A DNA stretch of 64,000 nt, taken from the NCBI GenBank assembly GCA_014529385.2, contig CM043969.1, forward strand, positions 35,413,446 through 35,477,445. Reading direction: 5' to 3'. The position numbers and the translations under genes were made by a program. The DNA comes from Adiantum capillus-veneris. Lineage: Eukaryota; Streptophyta; Polypodiopsida; Polypodiales; Pteridaceae. Within the stretch, counting starts at the first letter, position 1, and the number at the start of each line of letters is the position of its first letter. The notes beneath the pieces are model-generated. The model saw nothing but the letters and a program-made list of their open reading frames with translations. It was not told the DNA's origin and made no database searches. Positions 1 to 10,961 of this stretch are shown piece by piece.

Positions 1-583
1 TTATGCATTTTTGAAAAGGTGAAATACAATTATAATATGGGAGTAATAGAGAGATATATGGAGATGATGTTTATAGGTAGAGCTCCAAAAGAGAGCTATG
101 GGTATGAGAGGGGAGGGTAATGGTAAAGAGGGTGAGAGAAGCCATGGAAGGTGCAGGTTTCACTGAGATATGTAGATGAATGGGTGTGTGTGTGTGTGTG
201 TAGAAGTGTATAAGGAGGTGAGAGAAGACTAGGGGTGACTTGTGAGAAAAGTGGGTAGACTGAGGTTCACCAAAAGAATCATATCTCAGTGGTGGTAGCT
301 CCCAAAATAATGAAAATTTTTGAGGTGATTAGTTTTCTTGTGGGATACATTTGATCTTTTATCACTTCTTCAAATTCAAAGTGGAGGTGGACGCCAAAAA
401 TCCCACCAAAATGCTTTTATTTCCTCTTGCAAAAGTCTTTAGTGGCCCTCCTTTCGTTGAGTTTGCATAATCCTCCAAGAGTGAGTCCCTCCTCGATGAG
501 AGCATTACCTAAAAGATTCAACATGGATGGATGAGGATTATTCACAAATATGAAATTTGGATATGATGACAAAAACAAGTTAG
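1..583. other. Non-coding AT-rich flank
   Basis: I see no coding sequence here. The stretch is AT-rich and contains a short TG dinucleotide run near 184-201. Nothing ties it to a known family. Confidence 0.6.
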
Positions 584-1174
584 CACTAGGGTTGTGTGAA
601 CATTAGCCATTTTTGTGGCTATAAGGATTTTTTTTGTAAATTATTGTTCTCATAGACTACAAAAAAACTCATCAAAACCTTTCAGGGATTTGTTCTCAAG
701 GCATGTAGGGAGTTGAAAAAAAAAAGAAATAAATAATTTCATGCAAATTTGTAATTTTTTAAGAGCCATTTTCTAGGTACAATTGATATGCAATGTAAAC
801 CCCTTTAAACCCTTGAAAGCACATTGATTTTTTTAAAAAATACATGGATATGTACTCAATGAGAATCTATGCATATACTATTTTTGGAAGAAAAACTGTC
901 GACTTGTTTGAGCCTTCAAAAACATGTATGCTGTTAAATTTAAAAGCCAGTTTTGTGGCTTCTTACTATTTTTAGGAAATTAATTTTTTTTATTTTACAC
1001 TTTTTTTGGGATAAATGGTATGCTAAAGTTTTTCACTATGTCATAGGGCCTCAATAATATCCTATGATGAGGGTGTTTGAAAAATAGACAGTTTTAGAGC
1101 CAATTTTATAGAATGAGATGCCAAGACACTATTGTGGCTCAAGCCACATAAGTAGCTCAAACACAAACCTAGTG
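584..1174. mobile_element. 0.6-kb non-coding TIR element with CACTAG ends
   Basis: The left end reads CACTAGGGTTGTGT and the right end, reverse complemented, reads CACTAGGTTTGTGT. The ends are therefore near-perfect terminal inverted repeats, about 590 bp apart. TTA lies at 580-582 (one base before the left end) and TTA follows the right end at 1175-1177, consistent with a 3-bp target duplication. The interior is AT-rich, has no recognisable protein and repeats the phrase 'ttttgtggct'. This is the structure of a MITE. The CACTA-like tip could place it with CACTA elements, while the TTA flank would equally suit a PIF/Harbinger-type element; I cannot decide. Its interior does not obviously match the 1.33-kb family at 59.7-62.3 kb. 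Confidence 0.55.
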
Positions 1175-1692
1175 TTAATATATAAACAATTCATGGAACC
1201 TAGAACAGTGTCCGTTGTATATAGACATAAAATAAAGTGGAGAAAGTAAATATATGAAATTAAAAGGGAATCAAGTGAGGCTCATCATTTGTTTTTTTAG
1301 ATGCCACTTATTTACTTGTGATTAGATAAAATGCATGTAGAAAATACTTCTTTAGTAAAAAGGAATGACTAGGGTGAAATATATTTTTGGGATTTTTTCT
1401 TGGAGTGGGTTCACGCTAAATTTAGAGGCTTGTATGGAAAGGTTTATTTATGTAATAAGTAGTATACACTATAGTAATAAAAATTGTGCTAAAGGTGAGT
1501 TAATATACATGGCCTACTTAGGTAAATATTGCACAACTAGATATAAGTATTTAAATAAATGCCAAGCTAAAAATATCTATATTTAAGCTTGACATGAAAC
1601 AAAATATTTACATACAAATGGGTCATAATATTTTTTAAATTTATTTTTCTGGCTTAACTAGCCTAGTGACTAGCTAGCTGAGGGTTTTTTAA
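1175..1692. other. Non-coding spacer between two TIR elements
   Basis: AT-rich DNA with one short open frame (1365-1586, 73 codons) that has no recognisable domain. I treat the frame as chance. Confidence 0.5.
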
Positions 1693-2250
1693 CACTAGGT
1701 TGGTAATGGGACACTTTTATTTCCTGTTAAGTGACCATTTTCCTTGAATTATGTCAAGAGTTTCAAAATGGATTTTGAGGGGTTATCTATCTACAAAGTT
1801 GTCTCATGAGCTGAAAAAAACTTGAAATTATTTTGGAATATCAATTCCATCTTTAACATTGTCCTTGCACAACATTTCACAACCTAAACTGTGTGAAAAA
1901 ACGGGTTTAGTTTTTGGCTTTTTTTAACTTTTTGCAACTATACCACTCTAGAATTCATGTTTGTGAGGTCTATAATGCTAGAGAACTATCTTTAGTAGTC
2001 TTCAACATGTCCTGATGCTTCTAGGGAGAAATAAATATTAAAATTGTAAGTTATGACCAAATTACAAAAATGATCAAATCCAGGTTTTTAGCCAATTTTA
2101 GCTCTTCTATGATTTTTTTGGTGGATTTCATGATATCCAAATGCATTTTTGATTTTCTATGTCGCATATTGTAACATAAAGCTAACATTCCTTGAGTTTC
2201 GGGGCACCTAATACCCTATTTTTCATAGTACACAACGATGGTTGATTTTT
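1693..2250 (+). mobile_element. Truncated copy of the 1.33-kb TIR element
   Basis: It starts with CACTAGGTTGGTAATGGG directly after TTA plus A, exactly like the intact copy that starts at 59837. Similarity to that copy runs for about 560 bp, up to a shared 'acgatggttgatttttt' at 2236-2252, where it stops abruptly. The right-hand 780 bp and the right TIR are missing, so this is a 5'-end fragment. No protein is encoded. The truncation point abuts the decayed gypsy element to its right. Confidence 0.75.
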
Positions 2251-2252
2251 TG

Positions 2253-2289
2253 TTGAGCTATATATAGTGTGTCTCTATATATAGCTCAA
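2253..2289. repeat. Perfect 15-bp hairpin with 7-nt loop
   Basis: The arm TTGAGCTATATATAG at 2253-2267 pairs perfectly with 2275-2289 across a 7-base loop. It falls just beyond the integrase tail of host F and just inside the break of the truncated TIR element. It shares the motif CTATATATAGCTCA with the larger hairpin at 46414-46480. Confidence 0.7.
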
Positions 2290-2520
2290 GAAGATCCTCT
2301 GGTAGAAGGTGCCTCAAACAGGGCTTTAATCGATACCCATTTACCTTCTTGGATTGCTCTTTACCATTAAAGTCCATGAGTTGGTAGTATCTTAAATTGA
2401 AATCCTTCTTGACAATGTATGGTCCCTGCCATCAAGTCTTAAACTTGGCATCAAAATGATTATCAAGTCAATGTTCATATCTTACATTAAGATCTTCTTC
2501 CTTGATTCCTTTTTCCTTCA
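2290..2520 (-). pseudogene. Ty3/gypsy integrase C-terminal remnant (host F)
   Basis: Read on the minus strand, this piece gives a typical end of a Ty3/gypsy integrase: a GPY/F-module signature (W-x-GPYIVKK), then YQLMDFNGKE, then the VNGYRLKP ending seen at the tail of many plant gypsy integrases. It contains an in-frame stop just before the GPY motif. No integrase catalytic core is recognisable upstream (higher coordinates), so only the tail survives. Its strand fits the gag and protease-like pieces at 35, 26 and 7 kb, and I take it as the 3' end of the same decayed element. That link is inference, because the 2.6-5.8 kb interval between them does not read as RT or RNase H. Confidence 0.65.
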
Positions 2521-2559
2521 ATTTCCTTTGTCCTTGGATCACACCACCTATAAAGTGCA

Positions 2560-4930
2560 TGCAGCACTACCTAGGTCAACATAGTGTCAATCAAGGACAC
2601 AAATGACCTGATAGGTGTACGGAGGAAATATCTATAGCTTGTCAAGCTAAGACCATCCCACATATACAACATTCTAGAAGGCTAGCTAAACCAAAATCAC
2701 GAATCTCACTGCTCTCAATTACACCACCCACCCCACATACAAACAAAAAAAAATAAACTCACCAATATCATACCATAATTGTATGAAACTTAAGGAGCAC
2801 CATCCCCTCACTAGGATACACCTGGACCAAAGCCTCTACACTCAAAATGCAGGCTTACTTCAGATCCATCTATGGAAAATGCATATGAAGACAGAGTAAA
2901 ATTTTGAAAGTGCCCAAAACTAAAATCTATGAATACCTATGTGTAGCTTATGAAGCCACATTCTAATGAATACTTGCACACAAAAAATAGACATAGTTTG
3001 ATACACTTACAAGATGACAAATAGCTTGTAAATGCATTAGCAAGTGTGGTCCATTTCACGTGGAATGCTTGGCGTTGCTGCATAGCTCTCTCCAAGCCTA
3101 TTGCAATGGTGCAATTGGATCTCCAATGCGATGAGTGAGCAAGGATAGCATCAGGATGAAGCTCATGCTCTCTCTCTTTCTCTCTCACAGTCAACCGCAA
3201 CACAAAACTGTGATTAAGATAAAAGTTCTCTTTACAAAATACCCTAGGTACCTTATATACTAAGGCTACCATAGGTTAAACAAAAAATAGAGTTCAATGG
3301 GTCACATGTCTTTGTATTTACAATCTGGAAGTTCCATTGAACCTCGAATTTTGCAACTAGAATAGCTACTCATTACATATGATGTTTTTAACCATAATCT
3401 GCGTCATTTCATAAATCTCAAAAAATAAGACTTTGGTACAAAAATTGAGTTATGTCGTATTGTTGACCCATTTGTTAGCACTCCCCCCCCCCCCCGAATT
3501 CATATCATCTCTCACATGACCTGATTTTCAATGTCAGTGTGGTGTTTTTTGTAGTTTTTTCTTTGTTTTCTTCACTGCTTGTACATTGTCTTTTGGATGC
3601 CTCTGTAAATTCCTTACTAGAATATCTTTTGATGTCCAATGCTTGTCCTTCAAGAAGGACTTATGGATTTCAATCTTCATATGTCTACCTTTTGTGCCTA
3701 CTCTTCTTTGTTGGGGACTTCTTTTTTCCTGCATCAAGGTGATCAAAGTTGTAGTTGGCAGTGTTAGCTTTTGAGCATTGTGTAAATCATTATATTGCTT
3801 CTATTTGATACATGACTTAATTAAAGGCCGACATACCCTAGTTAACTCCCCAAGTTAGTATATCCTTCAAAAGGGCCTTATCCAACATCATTTGCAACAG
3901 ATGACCATCTATGAGCTATCATTGTCCATTTGTCCCCAAAACTCATATACATGTTGTACAAGGTATTTAGATGGCTATCATGGCTTTGGATCATAAAAAT
4001 TGTATCTCTGGCTTAAGAGTTAGAATTCTATCCTTCTGTTTTTTTTTAACCCTTACCTTGTATTCTCTATTCATAACCTACTGACAAAGTTCGGCTTGAT
4101 TTGGACTTGTATTTGGCTTTCAATCTCAAAAACAATTGATGGGCATCTCTAGCACCGTATGGCTACCAAACTTGAAGTGAATTATACCATGAGCATCGTC
4201 TAAACATGTAGAACCAATACTGATGACTAGAATTTGGCTTGACCCCCCTAGTTACTTTTGCAAACATCTATCACGATAGAAGCCTGAACTATCATTTCTG
4301 TCCCTTTTTTTGTTAGCATTGTTAGTCCTTTTTCTTTGTTAGGTTTCATTAAGTCACATACAAGATAGAAGATTTATAGTATAGAAACCTACTTCCTATA
4401 CATGGCCTTGTAGTCGCGTGCACTGTTTGATAGGCAACTTCACACTTGATGGGTACTTTCATTTAGTCGCGTCACCAACTTTCTTTGTCCTCTAAACCAT
4501 CCCGGAGTTTTATAACCATTCTCATCCATTTTTGGCCTCATATTGTTGTCCAAGATTGATTGGCATTATTTTTTTACCTCTCAGATTATATCCTTGTGCA
4601 TACTTCTTTTGAGACATATCTCATGAATTTTTTTTATTTTCATGTACCTTTTTCTCTAAACACTATGTACATTGTACACATGTCCCTAGGGGCTCATATA
4701 TGGCTTTTGTCCTTGTACTCCTCTTGTACTCATCTTGCAACGCTATTATGAGGGCATAAACTCTGAATTTTGTCAAAAAATTATCACAATCAAATGCAAA
4801 AATTCAATGCAGCTCACAAAACATTGCCCTCTAATATTCATAATATTAGGTCCACATTTAGAATGCCTCTCTCCCTCCTATTTGGAGTACTCTTGGATGA
4901 TAGGGTATCATGAAGGGTATGTATTGTGCT
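2560..4930. other. Non-coding, probably decayed retroelement interior
   Basis: No recognisable protein on either strand. There is a C homopolymer near 3482-3495 and a short CT run near 3170-3186. Small open frames at 2937-3272 and 3534-3774 overlap on both strands and have no recognisable domain. By position this is where RT and integrase of host F would be expected, but I cannot see their motifs. Confidence 0.4.
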
Positions 4931-4937
4931 TGGGAAA

Positions 4938-5774
4938 CTAAAAATTGTGTCTTTGTAGGTCTTGTAATGTAGCCCTATTATGCGCATACACAGTAAACGA
5001 TGGAAAAAAATTATTTTGTGCAAGATGTGAATATAAGAAATTTGCTTCTTGGCATTTTTTTGCGAGTCTTCCTATTTTAAGCAATGTGATGGTCTTTAAA
5101 GCTTCTATTCTGTTTGCTTGATTGAAGGTTGTAGAGATTTTTGGAATTCCTACTTGGTTGCCACTGGTTATTTTTCTTCCAAGATTTTCTAGTGCATTCA
5201 TTTTATCTTCTGATTTGTAAGCCTTGTGGAGCATGCAATGGTGAAGTGAGTGACTTACTCTCTTCTAGTTGTAATCTAAGCGTAGGAGGAATTGAAAGAA
5301 TTCAAGTGGTGCTATAATGACAATAGTTTCATTGGTTTCCTTTGGGACCCATTTCTTTGTGATTACTAGATGTTTCGTTGATGATGTTTGATTGGTAACC
5401 CATACTTGTCCCTACTTCATTTGTGTTTGAAGTGACTTCTTTGGGATCCACCTTATTTCTGTGTAAGTCAGCGGTGGACTTTGCTTCAGCCCTTGTACGC
5501 TTGGTTGGGGATGGGATTCAGACTTTGGGAGTTGATACATTAACCATTTTGGAATCCAAATAAACTCCTGACCTCTTTGTGCTTGAATCAACTTCTTTGG
5601 AACCCAAATTTGAGTTGTGAAAGCTTTTGACTTTGTGATTTTGTTGGTTGTTCTTCCACACTTTGATTGTTTTACTTTCGGTGTTAAATCTTGTGATTTT
5701 TCATATAGATCTTCATCTTTTTGATCCATACCTGATTTTGATCGAGTTGGATTTTTGGTATATAGATTTGTCAA
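4938..5774 (-). pseudogene. Retroelement-like remnant with repeated W-[VI]-PK motifs
   Basis: The longer frame (5412-5774, minus, 120 codons) is lysine- and glutamine-rich and carries spaced repeats of IWVPKK, FIWIPKW and IRWIPKK. A shorter frame at 4938-5234 follows downstream. The same kind of spaced motif (EIWIPK, KIWLP) can be read on the plus strand at 41.2-41.4 kb, suggesting both come from one retroelement class, perhaps its gag or a spacer protein. I do not recognise the protein with certainty. It is out of place in host F, where pol would be expected, so it may be a separate insertion. Confidence 0.4.
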
Positions 5775-5779
5775 ATTTT

Positions 5780-6500
5780 TTGGCCCTCACTACTTTGCTT
5801 TTGGCCTTTTGTGGTTGTTACATAAGCTTCTAGTGAGGGTGATGACCTGAGTTCCTAGTAGGGGATGTCACAAGGATCATCACTGTCACTACTATCCTTA
5901 GTAAGGTTGATATCTTGCAATTTCTCTTTGTGGTTTGGTTGGTTATGGAAAGTTATTATCTGTTTGCTCTTGGATTGTTGTTTCTATAAGGGCTTTGCTA
6001 GCCAATTGATTAGAGCATTGTTAGCCCGTTGACATGGCCGTGTTTTTCTTGGCTGAGTATTTTCTTCCTTTATAGGATCCATGTATGAGTATGCTTGTGG
6101 CGTTTGTGTCACCATCGGGGATTTTGGAATCCACTTCTAGTGCACTTTATTCTTGCATCGGTGACTTTGCTAGATCTTTGATTTGGATAATCATAAAACT
6201 ATGCATTTGTTAAAGTGTCATTCATGTCACCCCATGGGTTGTGTGGATTTCCATAGTTGGCATCTTCTTGAAGCTCCAAGTATTCTACGGACTCATAAAA
6301 CTCGTCTTCTTATTTGCAATAATCCTTTGTTTTCTTTTTATTTTGGGAAATTATCAATGTGTAATTCTCTTTGTTTTCTTAAATCACACTCACTGCAAAG
6401 TAAGGAACGACATCAAAGACATTTTCATCACAAAACTTCGTTGTTGGATCATCTTGAATAGCACACACATCTAGAGTAGCCAAGATGTCTTCCCATTCTA
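5780..6500. other. Decayed retroelement interior, no readable gene
   Basis: Only short overlapping frames (for example 6183-6474) without recognisable domains. Minus-strand reading gives fragments broken by stops, consistent with continuation of the decayed element on either side. Confidence 0.35.
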
Positions 6501-7312
6501 GTGGACGCTTCTTCAATGGTTATGGGATATAATCCTTATATTTGATCGCCCTTTCTAGGATGCATTCCTCTCGCTTTAAGGTTCTTCATTGCAAATTTCT
6601 AGACATCCATAGTTCTTTAGGCTTACCCATCCATGCTAGAAGTTTTGATTTTGCTATTCCAAAGGAATCAAACTCCTGCATAAGGGTTCGGTTCATGTCC
6701 TTGTAGCTATGGTCCTTAAGATTTATTCTCATAGTGGTTTTCCATATGTCTCAGTATATATTGTCATAACCCTAATATTGGTCCATACTCCATTGTCGCA
6801 CGAATTGGTCTTCCCAATATTATGTTGTAATTGGTATTTTTGCCAGAATCAATAATAGTAAAAATGTGTTCACATTCAATGCCACAAGAAGTAACAACTA
6901 GCTTCTCTAGGAGCCCTCTAACATTTCTATGACTTGTTTCTCTATTTCTCTACAACCCTTTAGTAAAACTAGGTGAAATCCCTTGAAAGAGTTATTTGTG
7001 GTATTCAACACTATCCTTTGTTCTATTGCTATGTCCTTGAGGTTTGGTCCATGCTTGTGACTGGGATCTGGCTCTTTTCATTCTTGGTTTGGTGGGATTA
7101 CTAGTGTAGGTGGGATAAGGATCCCATTCTCAAGTTTTTCAACTGGTGGTTCTAGTAAAGCATGGGCTTTTTGAATCATTTTTTGGCACATTTCAAGCCT
7201 TTGCTTTTCTAGTTCCTCACATGGATATGTCATCCACCTCTGTTCTTGGGTGTGGTTGTTTTTGAGCCATGCATCATAGGATTTTCAGAGGGCATCTAAT
7301 GGATGATTAACC
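6500..7312 (-). pseudogene. gag/protease-like remnant of host F
   Basis: The minus strand reads, with several stops, a stretch ending YPCEELEKQR and EPPVEKLENG, then further on NYNIILGRP (about 6810-6845). The I-I-L-G-R-P motif is the conserved end of plant Ty3/gypsy aspartic proteases. The upstream part continues in the same frame across the CACTA-A insertion when the element and one TTA copy are removed: codons at 26052-26130 run into codons at 7312 and below. This is good evidence that the piece at 26.05-26.68 kb belongs to the same old element. The active-site region of the protease is not clear. Confidence 0.55.
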
Positions 7313-7315
7313 TTA

Positions 7316-7530
7316 CACTACAAGAGGTACTTCACATCAGCGACGCTTGCAGTGTGATGCTTAAAAGTAAAAATTCACGGTATCGCTATGGGCGTCGCTA
7401 CTTTATTTGTAACATAGGGACGCTCATAGAGATGCCCATAGCAATGCCGACAGGGGTAAAAAATAAACCGAGAGCGCCCGAAAACCGAGATCTTAGATCT
7501 ACGTTTTTGACGCTCAAGCAAGCAAAGAGG
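7316..7530 (+). repeat. CACTA-A left TIR and subterminal repeats
   Basis: The tip CACTACAAGAGG is followed by several copies, on both strands, of an AGCGACGC/GCGTCGCT core. Such arrays are the usual binding region for the CACTA accessory (TNPA-type) protein. This copy is more mutated than the equivalents in B and C: its large palindrome is degraded. Confidence 0.8.
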
Positions 7531-7539
7531 TAACCCGCA

Positions 7540-7707
7540 CTCTCCCTCTCTCTCTCTTTCTTCTCCACACACACACACACACACACATACACGAGGAGAG
7601 GAAGGAGAGCTAGGTATGCTCCTTCCCTCTCCTCTCTCTCATGTTCCCTTCCCCTCTTTTTCTCTCTCTCTCTCCCTCCCTCTCACACACACACACATTG
7701 TGTTTTT

Positions 7708-7749
<42 letters not shown>

Positions 7750-7820
7750 ACATGCATAAACAAAACAAATGCACACACACATGCATAAACAAAGAATGCA
7801 TACACACACACATTCAGAGA

Positions 7821-7861
<41 letters not shown>

Positions 7862-7875
7862 GAAGAAGAAGAAGA
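7540..7875. repeat. Compound CT/CA/GA microsatellite in CACTA-A
   Basis: Alternating blocks of CT, CA and GA dinucleotides, separated by 'gaggagaggaaggagagc' and 'catgcataaacaaa' phrases that recur in B and C. It is therefore an original part of this CACTA family, not a later expansion. Open frames across it are low-complexity artefacts. Confidence 0.85.
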
Positions 7876-7927
7876 AGAAGAAGAAGAGAGTTTTAACGTC
7901 ATAGAAAACTATCCCAAGAGACCTTAA

Positions 7928-8347
7928 AGATCTAGATGAAGAGGAGTTGAACTCAATACCTGTTATTCAAAAGGGAAATGGCATGACCAATCTACTACAC
8001 TTAGGTGATACAAAGGTTATACCATTTTCCTCTTTTTATTGGCACACATGCACACCCACACACACACACACACCCGAGAAGAAGAGAGTTTTAACGTCCT
8101 AGGAAACTATTACAACAGAGTTAAAGATCTAGCGCCGACCAGGAGTTGAACTCAAGACTTGTTATTCAAGAGGGAAACGGCATAACCAATCTACCACACT
8201 TGGGTGATAGAAAGGTTATACCATTTTACTCTTTTTATTGGCACACACACACACCTGAGAAGAAGAGAGTTTTAAGGTCGTAGGAAACTATCCCAAGAGA
8301 CCTTAAAGATCTAGCCGACGAGGAGTTGAACTCAAGACTTGTTGAAC
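7928..8347 (-). repeat. Three tandem tRNA-like units in CACTA-A
   Basis: Units begin at about 7928, 8127 and 8309 (the last truncated), each followed or preceded by a CA run. On the minus strand each full unit reads GGTAGATTGGTTATGCC (D-arm/box A-like) and about 35 bases later GAGTTCAACTC (box B-like). Spacing and order match a tRNA internal promoter. The anticodon arm is not canonical and the acceptor ends do not pair clearly, so it is a tRNA-derived or SINE-head-like sequence, not a working tRNA. Single copies occur at matching places in B and C. Confidence 0.5.
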
Positions 8348-8349
8348 AA

Positions 8350-9230
8350 AGAGAAAGAGAGAGAGAATAAAAAACCAAAGAGAGAGAAAGAGGGGGAGAA
8401 GACGAAAGAGAGAGGTAAGGGGAGAAAACAAAGAGAGAAAGAGATTATGTTAAAATTTAAATTAGATTACATTTAGATTTATGTTTATGTGGAGTTTAAG
8501 ATTAGGTTAGATTTAGATTTACGTTAGATTAGATTTAGGTTACCTTAGATTAGATTTAGGTTTATTTTGAGTTAGATTTACATTAAAATAGATTTAGGTT
8601 TATTTTGAGTCTAAGATTAAATTAGATCCAGATTTATGTTTGATAACCCATGCGGACCAGCAATTCCATCTGCATGTTTGACTGCCGCTACAGAGAGAGA
8701 GAGAGAGAGAGAGAGAGTGCATGCATGAGAGAAAATTATGAATTTCAAATTTAAAATCATGTTATGAAGTGAGGCCCATTCACATCTACGCAGCTAGTAG
8801 CCCCATTGGTATGCCTTTTACCCTTCAATCGAGCAAATCACCACATGTTCAATTAGGTTAGGTTTAAGATTAGATTTTGGATTGAGTTTTTATATTAGAG
8901 TCTACGTTCGAGATTACGGAAAAAAAAATAGAGTTAGACAAACGGTTATCCCTCTCTTCCTCTCTACGGATGCGACCTTAAGATGGAAAGCTTTCAACAG
9001 CATGATACCCAGATTGGATGCCAACATGTAATGTGTTAAGTAATTCCTCAAACAAAGATCTACTGTGAATAAATGTTAAGATGTTGCAAAATGCTGCAGC
9101 TAGAGAAGAGGCAAAGGGGTTTTGTCCACTACATGCACTAGGTGTGTAGATTTCTTGTATCCACAAATATAGACATTGAACAATAAAGAGGAGATTATAA
9201 CCCGGTGGTTTTGATCTCCGTGCACCTCTA
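8350..9230. other. Non-coding leader of CACTA-A
   Basis: AT-rich DNA with repeated 'ttagatttaggttta' phrases (about 8450-8640) and a short GA run at 8693-8717. Equivalent phrases occur in the leaders of B (17.8-18.6 kb) and C (27.6-28.5 kb), so it is part of the element's long 5' non-coding region. Confidence 0.6.
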
Positions 9231-9289
9231 GACCGAGGTGTGCGGGGATTGGACATGATTAGAGAGTGTGAGGTAGTTTACAGTTTGAA

Positions 9290-9292
<3 letters not shown>

Positions 9293-9380
<88 letters not shown>
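9293..9380. repeat. (AG)44 microsatellite
   Basis: An uninterrupted AG run of about 88 bases just upstream of the transposase start in CACTA-A. B has an equivalent at 18885-18961 and C at 28761-28811, with different lengths. Confidence 0.95.
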
Positions 9381-9384
<4 letters not shown>

Positions 9385-9448
9385 AAGATGGAGAATGCCA
9401 ATCGAGATTAAATTTGTTGTCCAGGTTATAAGGTTTTCACCCTCATTA

Positions 9449-10370
9449 TGAGTAGTGACGAGGATGTGGGGTCCTTGTAATCAATGCAAGCATGTTGTGC
9501 GACGGACAAGACGCCTTTCTTTGCAGCACGTGCACGAATTTGGAGAGCTCAATCCATCTATTATAGATCGAGTTGTTGCCAATTATAACTCGTCGGACTC
9601 TAACGCTGGCCAACAGACAACAGTCTTGCAACCCAATAGACGTGTTCGTAGGCGCCTTGATCAAGCAACATATGGGAGGCCACAAGATGTAGCCTCTGAT
9701 AGCTTGGGGGATGATCATGCAGACCACATTCCCAACGAGGCAATGTTTGAGCCCGAGATCGATGAAATGATCGAGAGGATCATGGATTCAGAAAGTCTTA
9801 TCTATGATGATATGAAAAGTGAAGCCGATACACCATTGTATGATGGAGCACGTTTGTCTAGATTGAAGGTGCTCCTGGTTCTTCTCAACGTGCATAGAGG
9901 AGAGTCTGGTTTTCTTGAGGTGGATTCAACTAAGAAATGGACTGACCTAAGAGAAATTTTCGTACTACCTGAGCATTGGGAACAAGTAAGTATGTAAATA
10001 ATTAACATCCAATTTTAGAAGTTATGTGCTTGGAAGCTCTCATGTAAGTTATGTGGCTCTGGCAGGTGATATTTCATCCTACAAAGTCTACATCAAACTG
10101 GTGGTACGTCATAGAGGTAGCCCCTCGTAGTTCTCGGACACATGAAGCTACCATGTGCCAATCACAGTGGCATCAATGGAGGAGATCGAAGAAGATTCTC
10201 AGTTAGAAGCCGCTGAGGTGGTGACAGATGAGCATGAAGATGCTACTCTCTATGGGGTGCATGCAAAGGATTTACAAAATGAAACGGAGGACATCTGTTT
10301 AAAGGGAGAGCTCTATATAGATATAGGAAGTTATGCGGAGCTTTGTGAGGATGAGAGAGAGATCTCTTAA
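9449..10370 (+). pseudogene. CACTA-A transposase gene, internally deleted
   Basis: The N-terminal part matches CACTA-C (CNQCKH near the start, RRTRR, then an acidic stretch with VASDS and EPEIDEMIE). After 'LLVLLN' it jumps straight into the DUF4216-like exon (RGESGFLEVDSTKKW), skipping about 2.75 kb that C retains between 29358 and 32123. The join has a 3-base microhomology (TGC). The exon ends at 9988 at a GTAAGT donor and resumes at 10066 after an AG, as in C. The last exon has a 1-nt deletion near 10150 relative to B and C. With no DDE core it cannot encode a transposase. The 5' end also differs from C by loss of part of the first codons. Confidence 0.85.
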
Positions 10371-10379
10371 AGCCATAAA

Positions 10380-10850
10380 TATTGTATTTGAAAAATTTAG
10401 CTCCATTTTATAATATATATTGTATTCACATGCCTTTTTGTCCATTTGTGTCTATATGCATCATTGCGTCATTGTATTTAATGGTCTTTGCATCCACTCC
10501 AGGTACGTATGCTCTAGATATCTTCTCACAAGCAGGGACGATGAGCACTACACTCCGAGTGGGATGGAGTTTGAAGCTGCAATCACGAACTTCTACTCAA
10601 TATAGATTCTACTCGTCCCATCGCTAGATCTAGTTGATCGGGTGAAAGAGACACTAAGAAGCACTACTACGGTTGCTCAGTGTCTCTTTCACCCGATCAA
10701 TTAGATTTAGTGGTGGGGCAAGCAACTTCTATGAGAAAACCTTTGCGATGCAGCTTCAGTCTCCATTGCACCTTGAGCGTAGTGCTTTTACAGATTCACA
10801 AAAATTCAACGAAATCTCTCTACACAAGAATCCCTCCCCCTTTATGAGTC

Positions 10851-10898
<48 letters not shown>

Positions 10899-10960
10899 AT
10901 CCATGTTTTCTTCTCCATTCATTCAATATTAAAATTAAATGTTTGTGTGTTTAATGCAAG
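10380..10960. other. Intergenic part of CACTA-A with hairpin and CT tract
   Basis: Between the two element genes. It differs from the B and C intergenic region over about 10500-10860 and so may contain a small insertion. It includes the hairpin at 10628-10706 and a CT run at 10851-10895. Confidence 0.5.
10628..10706. repeat. 28-bp-stem hairpin in CACTA-A
   Basis: Arms at 10628-10655 and 10679-10706 pair over 28 bases with one mismatch around a 23-base loop. The equivalent place in B and C lacks it, so it arose in, or was inserted into, copy A. Confidence 0.8.
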
Positions 10961-10961
10961 T

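Noticed and set aside
2937-3272. 111-codon minus-strand protein
   Set aside because: No recognisable domain, low-complexity context, no supporting neighbours; chance frame.
7398-7904. Overlapping frames on both strands with SLSL, RERE or CVCV repeats (also 9240-9431, 16901-17551, 18870-19229, 26757-27367, 46715-46909, 48051-48248)
   Set aside because: They are translations of GA/CT and CA microsatellites; frames are open only because dinucleotide repeats contain no stops.
8127-8226. Functional tRNA gene in the CACTA leader
   Set aside because: Box B and spacing fit, but the anticodon arm is not canonical and acceptor ends do not pair clearly.
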